Origin: Deinococcus koreensis
GTDB lineage: Bacteria > Deinococcota > Deinococci > Deinococcales > Deinococcaceae
Reading direction: 5' to 3'
Length of the DNA stretch: 64,000 bases
Assembly (NCBI RefSeq): GCF_002901445.1
Contig: NZ_PPPD01000002.1
Span: 1 to 64,000, forward strand
Shown here: piece after piece, positions 40,634 through 49,865 of the stretch
How the letters are laid out: every line of letters begins with the position of its first letter
How positions within the stretch are numbered: position 1 is the first letter of the stretch
Made by a program: the position numbers and the translations under genes
Notes under the pieces: model-generated
Told to the model about the DNA's origin: nothing
The model's database searches: none
What the model saw: the letters and a program-made list of their open reading frames with translations, nothing else

Positions 40634-41047
40634 CTAGACCCGCTCCAGATGGGCCCGCAGGGCGCCGAGCAGCGGCTGGAGGGAAAGGGGCTGGGCCGTG
40701 GCCGGCAGCGGCTCGGGAGCCGCCAGAGCGAGGGCGTCTCCCAGCAGGCCCGCCCCCGGGGTATGGGGTGGCAGGTCGGTCAGGCCGTACACGACGTCGG
40801 CGGGTAAGGCGACCGACTCCTGGCCCAGGCGGATCACGATCATCAGCTCGGCCTCGGCGGTGGGCCGATCCAGCAGGCGCGCCAGGTTGACCAGCGGCAC
40901 CGCCCGGCCGTGCACGGCGCTCAGCCCGAGCAGCAGCGGGTCGGCCTGCGGCAGGCGCGTGACCGGGGCCCGCGGCATCACCTCGCAGTCCTGCTCGGTC
41001 AGGGCCAGCTGGAGGCCCGCCAGACCGAACACCAGGGCACGCGCCAC
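40634..41047 (-). CDS. cheW: CheW-like coupling protein
   Basis: A 137-residue CheW-domain protein that should couple the MCPs to CheA. It begins ALVFGLAGLQLALTEQDCEV, has LGLSAVHGRAVPLVNLARLL where CheW proteins have their conserved GxxxxRGxxxPxxxL strand, and ends with ADVVYGLTDLP. The GTG at 41047 was chosen because GAGGA lies five bases upstream and it follows the stop of the regulator gene by eight bases. A longer open frame to 41146 lies inside that gene. Divergence is high but the fold is clear. Confidence 0.8.
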   Translation of the reverse strand: MARALVFGLAGLQLALTEQDCEVMPRAPVTRLPQADPLLLGLSAVHGRAVPLVNLARLLDRPTAEAELMIVIRLGQESVALPADVVYGLTDLPPHTPGAGLLGDALALAAPEPLPATAQPLSLQPLLGALRAHLERV

Positions 41048-41055
41048 GCCGATCC

Positions 41056-41418
41056 TCAGCTCACGTGCCGGGACACGATGCCCAGCACCTGCTCGGGGGT
41101 GTACGGCTTGACCACGTAGTCCACGGCGCCCTGGCGCAGGCCCCATTTGACGTCGCTGTCGTTGCCCTTGCTGGACACGAAGATGACCTTCAGATCCGCC
41201 AGCTCGGGGAGGCGCTTCAGGGCGCGGGCCACGTCGTAGCCGCTGCGGCCCGGCATGACCACGTCGATCATCACGAGTTCGGGACGCTCGCGCAGCGCTG
41301 CCGCCTCGACCTCGGCCGGGTCGCTCACGGCGGTCACGGTGTGGCGGCCCGGCAGCAGGGCGGCTTCGAGAAATTTCAGGTCGGCTTGGGAATCATCAAC
41401 AATCAGGACGCGGGCCAT
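41056..41418 (-). CDS. CheY/PilG-like single-domain response regulator
   Basis: A 120-residue stand-alone receiver. The acidic pair is Asp8-Asp9 in LIVDDSQADL, the phospho-acceptor Asp52 in MIDVVMPGRSG, and the Lys in VVKPYTPEQ. The IFVSSKGNDSD loop with its Ser is normal. This is the build of PilG/PilH and CheY. GGAGG precedes the ATG. It is followed by cheW with eight bases between. With no flagellar genes known in Deinococcus, control of type IV pili or another output is the more likely role; that is inference. Confidence 0.88.
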   Translation of the reverse strand: MARVLIVDDSQADLKFLEAALLPGRHTVTAVSDPAEVEAAALRERPELVMIDVVMPGRSGYDVARALKRLPELADLKVIFVSSKGNDSDVKWGLRQGAVDYVVKPYTPEQVLGIVSRHVS

Positions 41419-41540
41419 GGGTTCCTCCGGGAACAGGATCAGGAAATGGGGGACGGGGTGGGGGATGCCGGCTCGGGGCGAGCTCGGTGCGGGTTCAGGC
41501 GTGGGCGCAGGGCCGACTCAGGGGCACAGGACAGTAGGGC

Positions 41541-42374
41541 TCAGTCGGCGGCCACCGGCTCCAGTCCAGCGCCCGCCTCCAGCTCGTCCGCCGCGTCGCG
41601 GCTGCCCGAGGCGTCCATGGCGATGGTGGCGATGGCCAGGCCGATCAGCAGGAACGACACGATGCCGATCATCAGGGCCAGCAGGCTGTGGTTGGCGCCC
41701 GCGAAGGTGGTGATGGTCTGCAGCGTGGCCTGCGGATCGGCCGTGTAGCGCAGCGCCGCCATGCCGGTGTAGTGCATCCCGGTGATTGCCACGCCCATCA
41801 CCAGGGCGGCCAGCACCTTGGCGCCCAGCAGCATCGAGCGGCGCTGGTGCTGCGCCCAGTCGCTGGCGAGCTGTTTGAAGAGGAACAGGGCCACCATGCT
41901 GGCGCCCACAGCGATCGCCACCGAGGCCACCAGCGGCCCCCACAGCACCGTGACGACCGTTCCGGGCAGCTGGTAGGCCGCCATGCCCGAGTAGTGCATG
42001 ATCACGATGCCCGAACCGGCGATCACGCCCGCCGCGCTCAGACGGCCCGCACTCAGGGGGCCGGCGTGCAGGATCCGCAGCGCCGGATACACCAGCAGCG
42101 CGGCCGCCACGCCCGAGAAGATGGTCAGGGGCACCTTGAAGCCCGACGGCGAGTTGACCTGCAGGGCCATCATGCCGACAAAGTGCATGGCCCAGATGCC
42201 GTAGCCCAGCAGCAGCGCCTGGGCGACCAGCCAGAAGTGGGTGGAGCCGATCGCGCGCTGGCGGCCGGCGCGCGCCGCCAGTTCCAGCGACACGAACGAG
42301 GTGAGGGTGGCGATGACGTACGACAGGCCGACGTAGCCGAAGTTCCAGGTCTGACTCAGGTGGGCATGTTCCAT
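41541..42374 (-). CDS. MHYT-domain membrane sensor
   Basis: A 277-residue integral membrane protein with about seven to eight hydrophobic segments and the three motifs of the MHYT domain: MHFVGM at 63-68, MHYSGM at 126-131 and MHYTGM at 200-205. MHYT domains are thought to bind copper and sense O2, CO or NO; in known proteins they are usually fused to GGDEF, EAL or kinase domains. Here the domain stands alone, as first gene of the chemosensory operon, with only a short cytoplasmic tail. I infer that it feeds gas or redox input to the CheA system, possibly through an MCP. Its promoter overlaps a perfect dyad. Confidence 0.88.
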   Translation of the reverse strand: MEHAHLSQTWNFGYVGLSYVIATLTSFVSLELAARAGRQRAIGSTHFWLVAQALLLGYGIWAMHFVGMMALQVNSPSGFKVPLTIFSGVAAALLVYPALRILHAGPLSAGRLSAAGVIAGSGIVIMHYSGMAAYQLPGTVVTVLWGPLVASVAIAVGASMVALFLFKQLASDWAQHQRRSMLLGAKVLAALVMGVAITGMHYTGMAALRYTADPQATLQTITTFAGANHSLLALMIGIVSFLLIGLAIATIAMDASGSRDAADELEAGAGLEPVAAD

Positions 42375-42380
42375 GATGAA

Positions 42381-42400
42381 CTGACCCTAGGCTGGGTCAG
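42381..42400 (-). promoter_or_regulatory. Chemosensory operon promoter with overlapping dyad
   Basis: CTGACCC-TAGGCT-GGGTCAG is a perfect 7-6-7 inverted repeat. The minus-strand -10 box TAGGGT (42384-42389 complement) lies within it, nine bases before the MHYT gene start. A protein bound here would block the whole operon. The central TAGGCT is itself a -10-like hexamer on the plus strand. Confidence 0.55.
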
Positions 42401-42502
42401 CCCACATCTTTCTTACAATTTGCCGACCTGGAGGGCGAATTCCAAGTTTTTCACAAAGCCCCCCCCGACATGCGGTCGCCGGCACCCCGGAATGTCCGCC
42501 GA

Positions 42503-42541
42503 CGTTTAAAATTGACGTCCACGTACACTCCGCCCTATGCT
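42503..42541 (+). promoter_or_regulatory. Promoter of the acyl-CoA operon with operator B
   Basis: TTGACG (42512-42517), an 18-bp spacer and TATGCT (42536-42541) precede the SDR gene. The 21 bp at 42503-42523, ending TTGACGTCCACG, match operator A at 28490-28510 in 18 of 21 positions with the same placement over the -35 box. Co-regulation of the two loci is inferred. Confidence 0.65.
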
Positions 42542-42583
42542 GAGCCCCTCAGCCCACTCGTTCCACTCCCTGGAGGACTCCCC

Positions 42584-43360
42584 ATGTCATTGAAGGAACT
42601 CTTCGACCTGAGCGGCCAGACCGCCCTCATCACCGGCGGCTCGCGCGGCCTGGGGCTGCAGATCGCCGAGGCCCTGGGCGAATACGGCGCCACCGTGGTG
42701 CTCACCGCCCGCAAGCAGCACGAGCTGGACGAGGCGCAGGCCCATCTGCGGTCTCTGGGAATCACGGCCCACGTCTACGCGGGCGACCTGGGCGCCCCGG
42801 ACACCATCGACCCCGTGGTGGAGCGCATCGTGCAGGAGGTCGGCCCCATCGACATCCTGGTCAACAATGCCGGCGCCACCTGGGGCGCGCCCACCGTGGA
42901 TCACCCGCTGGACGCCTGGATGAAGGTCATGAACGTCAACGTGAACGGCCTCTTCCTGATCACGCAGTCGGTGCTGCGCCGCTCGATGCTGCCGCGTGGC
43001 CGGGGCCGCGTCGTGAACATCGCGTCCGTGGCGGGGCTGCGGGGCAACGACCCGCGCATGGCCGCCACGCTGGCCTACAACACCTCCAAGGGGGCGGTGG
43101 TGAACTTCACCCGCGCCCTGGCGGCCGAGATGGCCGACAAGGGCATCACGGTGAACGCCATCTGCCCCGGCTACTTTCCCACCAAGATGACCAAGGGCAC
43201 GCTGGCCTACGGCGAGCAGGCCATCCTGGAGCACACGCCCATGCGCCGCCTGGGCACGGACGCCGACCTGAAGGGCCTCGCGCTGCTGCTGTGCTCGGGC
43301 GCCAGCGCGTACATCACCGGCCAGAACATCGCCGTCGACGGCGGCATCACCTCCGTATGA
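42584..43360 (+). CDS. SDR-family dehydrogenase (3-oxoacyl reductase-like)
   Basis: A 258-residue classical short-chain dehydrogenase. TGGSRGLGLQIAE is the nucleotide loop (residues about 17-29), DILVNNAGATWG follows, and the catalytic Ser in IASVAGLRG and the Tyr-x3-Lys in YNTSKGA are in place. PGYFPTKM and the C-terminal ITGQNIAVDGGIT complete the family pattern. It probably acts on a hydroxyacyl or ketoacyl substrate, given the CoA-metabolism neighbours. TGGAGG precedes the ATG at 42584. Its stop overlaps the thioesterase start. It is the first gene of the long operon behind operator B. Confidence 0.9.
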   Translation: MSLKELFDLSGQTALITGGSRGLGLQIAEALGEYGATVVLTARKQHELDEAQAHLRSLGITAHVYAGDLGAPDTIDPVVERIVQEVGPIDILVNNAGATWGAPTVDHPLDAWMKVMNVNVNGLFLITQSVLRRSMLPRGRGRVVNIASVAGLRGNDPRMAATLAYNTSKGAVVNFTRALAAEMADKGITVNAICPGYFPTKMTKGTLAYGEQAILEHTPMRRLGTDADLKGLALLLCSGASAYITGQNIAVDGGITSV

Positions 43361-43806
43361 CGGGTGACCTGACCGGCGGGAACGGCCTGGACAGCCCCGG
43401 CGCCCGGGAGCTCGTCCGGCGCGGCATCCACGGCAGCGCCTACACCAGCGCCCTGGGCACCCGCCTGCGCCACTTCGCGGCCGGGCGCGTGGAGATCGAA
43501 CTCGACCTGCGCCCGGATCTGACCCAGCACCACGGGCAGGCCCACGGCGCCGTGCTGGGCTACCTGGCCGACACCGTGAGCGCCTGGGCCGCCGCCAGCG
43601 TGGCCGGCGACGTGGTGACCACCGAGTACAAGATCAACTTCCTGAGCGCGGCGCGGGGCGAGACCCTCTGGGCACGCGGCGAGGTGCTGCGCGCCGGCAG
43701 GCGTCAGGTGGTCGTGCGCGCCGACGTGTACGCCAGCCAGAGCGGTCAGGACACCCTGGTCGCCACGGCGCTGGCCACCGTGGCCCCCGTGGGCCGGGAG
43801 CCCTGA
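43357..43806 (+). CDS. PaaI-type hotdog thioesterase
   Basis: A 149-residue hotdog protein of the PaaI/YbgC-like acyl-CoA thioesterase group. QHHGQAHGAVLGYLADTVSAWAA carries the family signature in which Asn/Gln-x-x-Gly and a downstream acidic Asp lie at the active site. VVTTEYKINFLSAARGETLWARG is the typical second half. It should hydrolyse acyl- or aryl-CoA thioesters, relieving CoA trapping. The ATG at 43357 shares bases with the SDR stop (ATGA). The next gene begins in its TGATG stop. Confidence 0.85.
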   Translation: MTGDLTGGNGLDSPGARELVRRGIHGSAYTSALGTRLRHFAAGRVEIELDLRPDLTQHHGQAHGAVLGYLADTVSAWAAASVAGDVVTTEYKINFLSAARGETLWARGEVLRAGRRQVVVRADVYASQSGQDTLVATALATVAPVGREP

Positions 43807-44255
43807 TGCGGCCCGAGGCCCTGCCCTCGCACCTCGGCCGGGAGGTCGCGCTCTCCGGGTGGGTCGAGGTGGATCAGGCGCGCATCGACGCCTTCGCGCA
43901 CGCCACCGGGGATCACCAGTTCATCCACGTCGATCCTGAGCGCGCGCTGAGCGGCCCCTTCGGCACCACCATCGCCCACGGTTTCCTGACCCTCTCGCTG
44001 CTCGCCGGCGAGTTCATGTCGCGCGGCGGCTCGCCCGAGATCGAGGGCGCCCGCCTGGTCGTGAACTACGGCCTGAACCGGGTGCGCTTCATCACCCCCG
44101 TGCGGGCCGGAGCGCGCCTGAGGAACCGGGCCGTGCTGCAGGCGGCCGAGCCCGGCGCCGGTTTCGTGCAGATCACGGTGGCGAACACGGTGGAGATTGA
44201 GGGCGAAGCCAAACCTGCCTGCACCGCCGAGAGCGTGTTCCGGGTGTACCTGTGA
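43806..44255 (+). CDS. MaoC-like enoyl-CoA hydratase
   Basis: A 149-residue hotdog hydratase of the MaoC/(R)-specific enoyl-CoA hydratase type. The motif IDAFAHATGDHQFIHVDPERA contains the catalytic Asp and His pair, with GTTIAHGFLTLSLL closing the active site. NYGLNRVRFITPVRAGARLR forms the substrate channel strand. It should add water to a 2-enoyl-CoA, downstream of the acyl-CoA dehydrogenases in the same locus. The ATG overlaps the thioesterase stop and its stop overlaps the GTG start of the next gene. Confidence 0.88.
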   Translation: MRPEALPSHLGREVALSGWVEVDQARIDAFAHATGDHQFIHVDPERALSGPFGTTIAHGFLTLSLLAGEFMSRGGSPEIEGARLVVNYGLNRVRFITPVRAGARLRNRAVLQAAEPGAGFVQITVANTVEIEGEAKPACTAESVFRVYL

Positions 44256-45376
44256 GGCCCGCCCGGCTGCTGCTGGGCCTGGGGGCCCTCGGTGGGCTGG
44301 CCGGTCTGGCGTGGCTGCGGCGCACCCCGGCTCCCATCCAGGCCCGCGCCTGGGCCGGCCTCCCGCCCGCGCCGCCGGCCGACTCCGGCCCCTACGCCGA
44401 CAACGGCCGGCTGGAGGGGGCCAGCCTCTTCGACCCCGTGCCGGGTCGCCGGGCGCCGGAATCGACCGCCGTGGACGCCCAGGGCCGCGTCTATGCCAGC
44501 TTCGACGGCGGCATGGTCTACCGCTTCGCGCCGGACGGTACGCGCCCCGAGCCCTTCGCCGACACGGGCGGGCGGCCGCTGGGCCTGAGGCTGCACCCGG
44601 ACGGCGACCTGCTGGTGGCCGACGCCCTGAAGGGCCTGCTGCGCTGCACGCCGGGCGGCGAGGTGGGCAGGCTGGCCACCGTCACGGTGCTGGCAGACAG
44701 CGCCCAGGGCCTGCCCCTGGGTTTCACCGACGACCTGGATATCGACTCCCAGGGCCGCTATGTCTACTTCACCGACGCCAGCAGCCGCTACCGCTGGCCC
44801 GACGAACTGCTCGACCTGCTGGAACATGGCGGGCACGGCCGGGTGCTGCGCCACGACCTGCAGGGCGGCGAGACGACCGTGCTGCGCAGCGGCCTGAACT
44901 TCCCCAACGGCGTGACGCTCACCGCAGACGGCTCGGCCCTGCTGGTCACCGAGACGGGCGCGGCGTGCATCCACCGCCTGTGGCTCTCGGGCCCGCAGGC
45001 CGGCGTCTGGGACGTCTTCGTGGCCAACCTGCCGGGCTACCCGGACAACATCCGTGCCGACGGCCAGGGCACGTACTGGGTCGCGCTGCCCAGCCGCCGC
45101 ACGCCGCTGCTGGACGCCACCGCCCGGCTGCCGTGGCTGCGAGACCTCGTCGCCCGGCTGCTGGCCCACGTGAAGCTGCCGCTCAAGGAGGAAGCGCTGC
45201 TGGTGGCGCTGGACGACCAGGGGCAGGTCGTGGCCTACGCGACGGGGGGCGGCCCCGGCACCTATTCGTACATCACCCAGGTGCTGCCGCACGGCGGAGA
45301 TTTGCTGCTCAGCTCCCTGCACCAGCCCACCGTGGCGCGCATTCCGCTCTCCCAGGTGCGCGGGGAGCGCGCGTGA
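44252..45376 (+). CDS. SMP-30/strictosidine-synthase-like propeller protein
   Basis: A 374-residue six-bladed propeller protein resembling strictosidine synthase, APMAP and the SMP-30/lactonase group. A single N-terminal hydrophobic helix ([17 protein letters not shown]) probably anchors it to the membrane. Repeated blades read [18 protein letters not shown], then [15 protein letters not shown] and [22 protein letters not shown]. The Asn/Asp residues of the FPNG and YPDNIRAD segments are where these enzymes bind calcium. Lactonase or esterase activity is likely from the family; the substrate is unknown. The GTG start lies in the stop of the hydratase gene. A lactone-opening role would fit the proposed 4-hydroxyacyl pathway. 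Confidence 0.8.
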   Translation: MRPARLLLGLGALGGLAGLAWLRRTPAPIQARAWAGLPPAPPADSGPYADNGRLEGASLFDPVPGRRAPESTAVDAQGRVYASFDGGMVYRFAPDGTRPEPFADTGGRPLGLRLHPDGDLLVADALKGLLRCTPGGEVGRLATVTVLADSAQGLPLGFTDDLDIDSQGRYVYFTDASSRYRWPDELLDLLEHGGHGRVLRHDLQGGETTVLRSGLNFPNGVTLTADGSALLVTETGAACIHRLWLSGPQAGVWDVFVANLPGYPDNIRADGQGTYWVALPSRRTPLLDATARLPWLRDLVARLLAHVKLPLKEEALLVALDDQGQVVAYATGGGPGTYSYITQVLPHGGDLLLSSLHQPTVARIPLSQVRGERA

Positions 45377-45717
45377 TCCCCGGCACCGTCTACACCCTGG
45401 AGCGCGAGGGAGAGGTGCTGGGCACGCTGACGGTGAGCGGTTCGGACGCCCTGGCCATCCATGCCGACTTCCAGGCCACGCCCGCCTTCGCGCCCTACCG
45501 CGAGCTGTTCAACCAGGAGGCCCTGCTGACCGGGCGCCTGGCCCGCAACCCCTCGCCCGCGCTGCTGGAGGAGGCCGAGGCCGTGCTGGAGCGTCTCCTG
45601 TCCCTCAAGCTGATCCTGCGCCGCGAGGGGAACCTGGGCTACCGCACCGTGCTCGTCAGCATCGAGAGCGACCGGGCCTCGTTTCGCCCCCTGACCCCCG
45701 AGGAGGAACCCCTATGA
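45373..45717 (+). CDS. Small protein of unknown function
   Basis: A 114-residue protein, start GTG at 45373 overlapping the stop of the propeller gene, and itself overlapping the ATG of the dehydrogenase gene by four bases. The tight coupling on both sides makes it a real gene. The sequence begins [22 protein letters not shown], a beta-hairpin look, followed by a helix [33 protein letters not shown] stretch (landmarks EALLTGRL and [11 protein letters not shown]) and a strand [11 protein letters not shown] do not recognise the family. In Pseudomonas putida levulinate catabolism a small protein (LvaB) assists the APH-type kinase LvaA; whether this one is comparable cannot be judged. Confidence 0.7.
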   Translation: MIPGTVYTLEREGEVLGTLTVSGSDALAIHADFQATPAFAPYRELFNQEALLTGRLARNPSPALLEEAEAVLERLLSLKLILRREGNLGYRTVLVSIESDRASFRPLTPEEEPL

Positions 45718-46955
45718 CCGTATTCGACGTGTCCCCCCGCTCCACGGATCTGCGTGAGCGCCTCAGTGCCTTCATGGCCGAGCACATCTACCCCAACGAG
45801 GCCGAGATCGCCCGCCAGATCAATACCGGCGACCGCTGGCAGCACCTGCCGCTGATCGACGAACTCAAGCCCAGGGCGCAGGAGGCCGGGCTCTGGAACC
45901 TCTTCCTGCCGCCCGCCAGCAGCCGGGACGGGAAGTACGGCGCGGGCCTGAGCAACCTGGAATACGCCGGGCTGTGCGAGATCATGGGCCGCGTGTGGTG
46001 GGCGCCCGAGGTCTTCAACTGCTCGGCGCCCGACACCGGCAACATGGAGGTGCTCTCGCGCTACGGCACGCCCGAGCAGCAGGAGCAGTGGCTCATTCCG
46101 CTCCTGAACGGCGAGATCCGCTCGGCTTTCTCGATGACCGAGCCCGACGTGGCCTCCAGCGACGCCACCAACATCCAGTCCAGCATCACCCGGGACGGCG
46201 AGGACTACGTCATCAACGGCGAGAAGTGGTGGACGAGCGGCGCCGGCGACCCCCGCTGCGTCATCTCCATCTTCATGGGCAAGACCGAACCACAGGCCGA
46301 GCGGCATCTGCAGCAGAGCATGATCCTGGTGCCGCTGGACGCGCCTGGGGTGACCAAAGAGCGCATGTTGACGGTCTTCGGCTACGACGACGCCCCGCAC
46401 GGTCACGCGCAGATGGGTTTCAAGGACGTGCGCGTGCCCGCCACCAATATGCTGCTGGGCGAGGGTCGGGGCTTCGAGATCGCGCAGGGCCGCCTGGGGC
46501 CGGGCCGTATCCACCACTGCATGCGGCTGATCGGACAGGCTGAGCGGGCGCTGGAACTGATGGTGCAGCGCGCCTCGCAGAGGGTCGCCTTCGGCAAGAC
46601 ACTGCTGGGCCATCAGCACGTCCGCGAGGCCATCGCCGAGAGCCGCATGGAGATTGATCAGGCCCGGCTGCTCACCATGAACGCCGCGCACATGATGGAC
46701 ACCGTGGGCAACAAGGCGGCGCGCGGGCAGATCGCCGCCATCAAGGTCGTGGCGCCCAATGTGGCGCTGCGGGTCATCGACCGCGCCATCCAGGTCTACG
46801 GCGGCGCGGGGGTCAGCCAGGACACGCCGCTGGCGATGATGTACGCCCAGGCCCGCACCCTGCGCCTCGCGGACGGCCCGGACATCGTGCACGCCGAGAC
46901 GGTGGCGAAGGTGGAGATCGGGCGGCAGGGCGTGGGGGGATCCCGCTCAGCGTAA
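45714..46955 (+). CDS. ACAD10/11-like acyl-CoA dehydrogenase
   Basis: A 413-residue acyl-CoA dehydrogenase with FAD motifs [17 protein letters not shown] and [14 protein letters not shown], and a C-terminal [19 protein letters not shown] followed by [13 protein letters not shown]. This last block is characteristic of the ACAD10/11 subgroup, whose members act on 4-phosphorylated acyl-CoAs by eliminating phosphate. The usual Glu base is absent from the expected site, as in that subgroup. In vertebrates the domain is fused to an APH kinase; here a matching APH gene lies 1.8 kb downstream. The ATG overlaps the preceding small gene. The operon is interrupted after it by a VapBC-like pair. Confidence 0.88.
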   Translation: MTVFDVSPRSTDLRERLSAFMAEHIYPNEAEIARQINTGDRWQHLPLIDELKPRAQEAGLWNLFLPPASSRDGKYGAGLSNLEYAGLCEIMGRVWWAPEVFNCSAPDTGNMEVLSRYGTPEQQEQWLIPLLNGEIRSAFSMTEPDVASSDATNIQSSITRDGEDYVINGEKWWTSGAGDPRCVISIFMGKTEPQAERHLQQSMILVPLDAPGVTKERMLTVFGYDDAPHGHAQMGFKDVRVPATNMLLGEGRGFEIAQGRLGPGRIHHCMRLIGQAERALELMVQRASQRVAFGKTLLGHQHVREAIAESRMEIDQARLLTMNAAHMMDTVGNKAARGQIAAIKVVAPNVALRVIDRAIQVYGGAGVSQDTPLAMMYAQARTLRLADGPDIVHAETVAKVEIGRQGVGGSRSA

Positions 46956-46992
46956 CTCACTCCCCGAAGCGAAGTAAGGAGTAAAGTAAGGA

Positions 46993-47337
46993 ATGACACC
47001 CAAGACGGCTGAACCCGGTGTGCATCAGGCGAAGGTGACCAGCAAAGGTCAGGTGACCATTCCCAAAGCCGTCCGAGACCGGCTGAACCTGCAAGAGGGC
47101 AGCATCCTCAATTTCATCGAAGAGGGCGAGACGGTCATCCTCCAGCCCCAGCGGAGGGCCAGACGCAGTTTTCACGAGGCGATCGGCACGCTGGATCCGG
47201 AGGGCATGACCGCGGACGAGTATGTCAGCAGCCTTCGGCATGGCCCCGGCGACCGGGAGGCACTGCAGAGCGGGGGGGGTGGCCCGAAGCGCGTCGTCCG
47301 GATCAGTGACCTTCTTATGGGGCGCGAGCAGTTGTGA
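46993..47337 (+). CDS. vapB: AbrB/VapB-type antitoxin
   Basis: A 114-residue protein with an N-terminal SpoVT-AbrB swapped-hairpin DNA-binding domain: KVTSKGQVTIPKAVRDRLNL, then GSILNFIEEGETVILQP. The C-terminal part (about 60-114) is polar and would wrap the toxin; it ends ISDLLMGREQL. It is placed as the antitoxin of a type II pair. The upstream sequence contains a repeated AAGTAAGGA (46972-46980 and 46984-46992); the second copy serves as the ribosome binding site directly against the ATG. The stop overlaps the start of the PIN gene. Confidence 0.85.
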   Translation: MTPKTAEPGVHQAKVTSKGQVTIPKAVRDRLNLQEGSILNFIEEGETVILQPQRRARRSFHEAIGTLDPEGMTADEYVSSLRHGPGDREALQSGGGGPKRVVRISDLLMGREQL

Positions 47338-47747
47338 TGGTGACCTGCCTGGATACCAACGTCATCCTGTCGTTGCGGTTTCAGGAGCCCACGGCCCCAC
47401 AGGTGGCCACCCTGTTGGACAGGCTCGACCGCGTCATGGTCTGTGGCCCGGTGGTGGTCGAACTCAGCCCCCGTGATCCCGGAGCCGAAGGGTGGCTGAG
47501 CCAGCAGGGCATCGAGATCGACTGGACGCTGGATCAGGCGGTCTGGCGGCGGGTGGCCCTGCTGCACCGTGAGCACGCCCTTCGCCAGCGCCGATCAGGA
47601 GGGGGAGCGCCCCGGCGTGTGCTTACCGATTACCTGATCGGCGCCCACGCGGAGGTCAACGGCTACGCCCTGTGCACGCTCAACGCCCGCGATTACCGGT
47701 CGTTCACCGAGTTGACGGTGCTGGTCGCCGGGCAGGACGACTCGTAA
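47334..47747 (+). CDS. vapC: VapC-type PIN-domain toxin
   Basis: A 137-residue PIN-domain ribonuclease. Acidic positions are conserved: Asp in TCLDTNVIL, Glu in VVVELS, Asp in LTDYLIGAHA and Asp in NARDYRSF, where the fourth closes the metal site. The GTG at 47334 (or ATG at 47337) overlaps the antitoxin stop. This is a standard VapBC layout and would also stabilise the replicon. It splits a run of acyl-CoA metabolism genes, so it may have inserted into that operon. Confidence 0.88.
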   Translation: MMVTCLDTNVILSLRFQEPTAPQVATLLDRLDRVMVCGPVVVELSPRDPGAEGWLSQQGIEIDWTLDQAVWRRVALLHREHALRQRRSGGGAPRRVLTDYLIGAHAEVNGYALCTLNARDYRSFTELTVLVAGQDDS

Positions 47748-47949
47748 TAGCGGTGGACAGCCGGACACGCCACAGCCGCAGGCCACTGAGGAGCCCAGAG
47801 CTGCGAAGTTGAGGGCCAACCGTTCCATCGCAACCGGCTACCCCTGCGCGGGACTGTGACCTCCGAGGCCCGCCGACAATCCAGATGCACAATCGCCTCG
47901 TCCGCCATCCACCCAGCTGCCGCGGGCCAGCAACACAAGGAGTTCACCC

Positions 47950-48740
<791 letters not shown>

Positions 48741-48744
<4 letters not shown>

Positions 48745-49865
48745 CCGGCGACACCGCGCCCGTGCGGCCCGGTGAGGAGCTGCCGCTGGAGGCCCTGCGG
48801 GAGGCCCTGCGGGGCCGCGTGGCGGGCGACGTGGACGCCCTCAGCGTCGAGCAGTTCCCGGGCGGCTTCTCCAACCTGACCTACCTCCTGCGGCTGGGCG
48901 AGCAGGAGTACGTGCTGCGTCGGGCGCCGCTGGGGCCGGTGGCGAAGGGCGCGCACGACATGGCCCGCGAGGCGAGGTTGCTGGAGAAGATCCACCCCGC
49001 CCTGCCGGTGGCCCCTCGGCCCGTGCTGGTCGTGGAGGATGAGAGCGTGATCGGCTCGCCCTTCTATCTGATGGAGCGGAGAAAGGGCGTGGTGGTCAGG
49101 ACACGGCTGCCGGGCGAGTACGCCGCCCTCCCCGACGCCCCCCGGCGGCTGTCCATGGCCCTGATCGACACCCTGGCCGACCTGCACGCGGTGGATATCG
49201 ATGCGGCGGGCCTGCGCGACCTCGGCAAACCGGAGGGTTTCAATGCCCGGCAGGTGGCGGGCTGGGCGGGCCGCTGGCGCCGGGCGCGCGAGGCGCTGAA
49301 GGACACGGGCGACCTGCCGCCCCCGGCGCAGCTGCGCGACGAGCTGGTGATCGCCTGGCTAGAGGCGCACACACCCCCCGAGAGTGCCCACACCCTGGTG
49401 CACAACGATTTCAAGCTCGACAACCTGATGCTCGACCCGGCCGATCCGGGCCAGGTCACCGCGCTGCTCGACTGGGAGATGACCACCGTGGGCGACCCGC
49501 TGGTCGATCTGGGGCTGACCCTGACCTACTGGACGATGCCCGAGCTGCCGGGCGGCGCGCCGAACCGCGTGGGCGCGGCCTCGGCGGGCTTCCTGAGCCG
49601 TGACGAACTGGTGGCCCGCTACGAGGAGCGCACTGCTCGTCACGTGACGAGCAGCCTGCCCTGGTATGAGGTGCTGGGCCATTTCAAGCTCGCCGTGATC
49701 GTGCTGCAGATCTTCGCCCGCTACCGCGCGGGGCAGACCAGTGACCCCCGCTTCGCGCCCCTGGCCGGACAGGCGACCTGGCTGATCGGTGAGGCGTGGC
49801 GGCGCATCAGTGAACAGGGCACTAGTTCGGGGGAAGACGGGCAGAGCGGGGGCACGCTTGAGTGA
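48741..49865 (+). CDS. ACAD10/11-type APH-family kinase
   Basis: A 374-residue aminoglycoside-phosphotransferase-fold kinase. The sequence from LSVEQFPGGFSNLTYLLRLG through VLRRAPLGPVAKGAHDMARE and DESVIGSPFYLMERR follows the ACAD10/11 APH domain closely. LVHNDFKLDNLMLDP is the catalytic loop with its Asp and Asn, and LLDWEMTTVGDPLVDLG is the metal-binding DFG-like segment. It should phosphorylate a 4-hydroxyacyl-CoA for the partner dehydrogenase. The ATG at 48741 overlaps the SDR stop. parS candidate 5 lies within the coding sequence, read as part of ARHVTSS. It is not an antibiotic resistance gene by its sequence features. Confidence 0.87.
49633..49654. promoter_or_regulatory. parS candidate 5 (inside a coding sequence)
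   Basis: A perfect 22-bp palindrome with TGCTCGTCACGTGACGAGCA, located within the kinase gene about 26 kb from parAB. It encodes part of a loop in the kinase, so the codons are constrained in two ways. Confidence 0.75.

Noticed and set aside
37236..40637. An 1133-codon open frame opposite the MCP and binding-protein genes
   Set aside because: The sense genes are clear homologues with signals and conserved motifs. The antisense frame is compositional.
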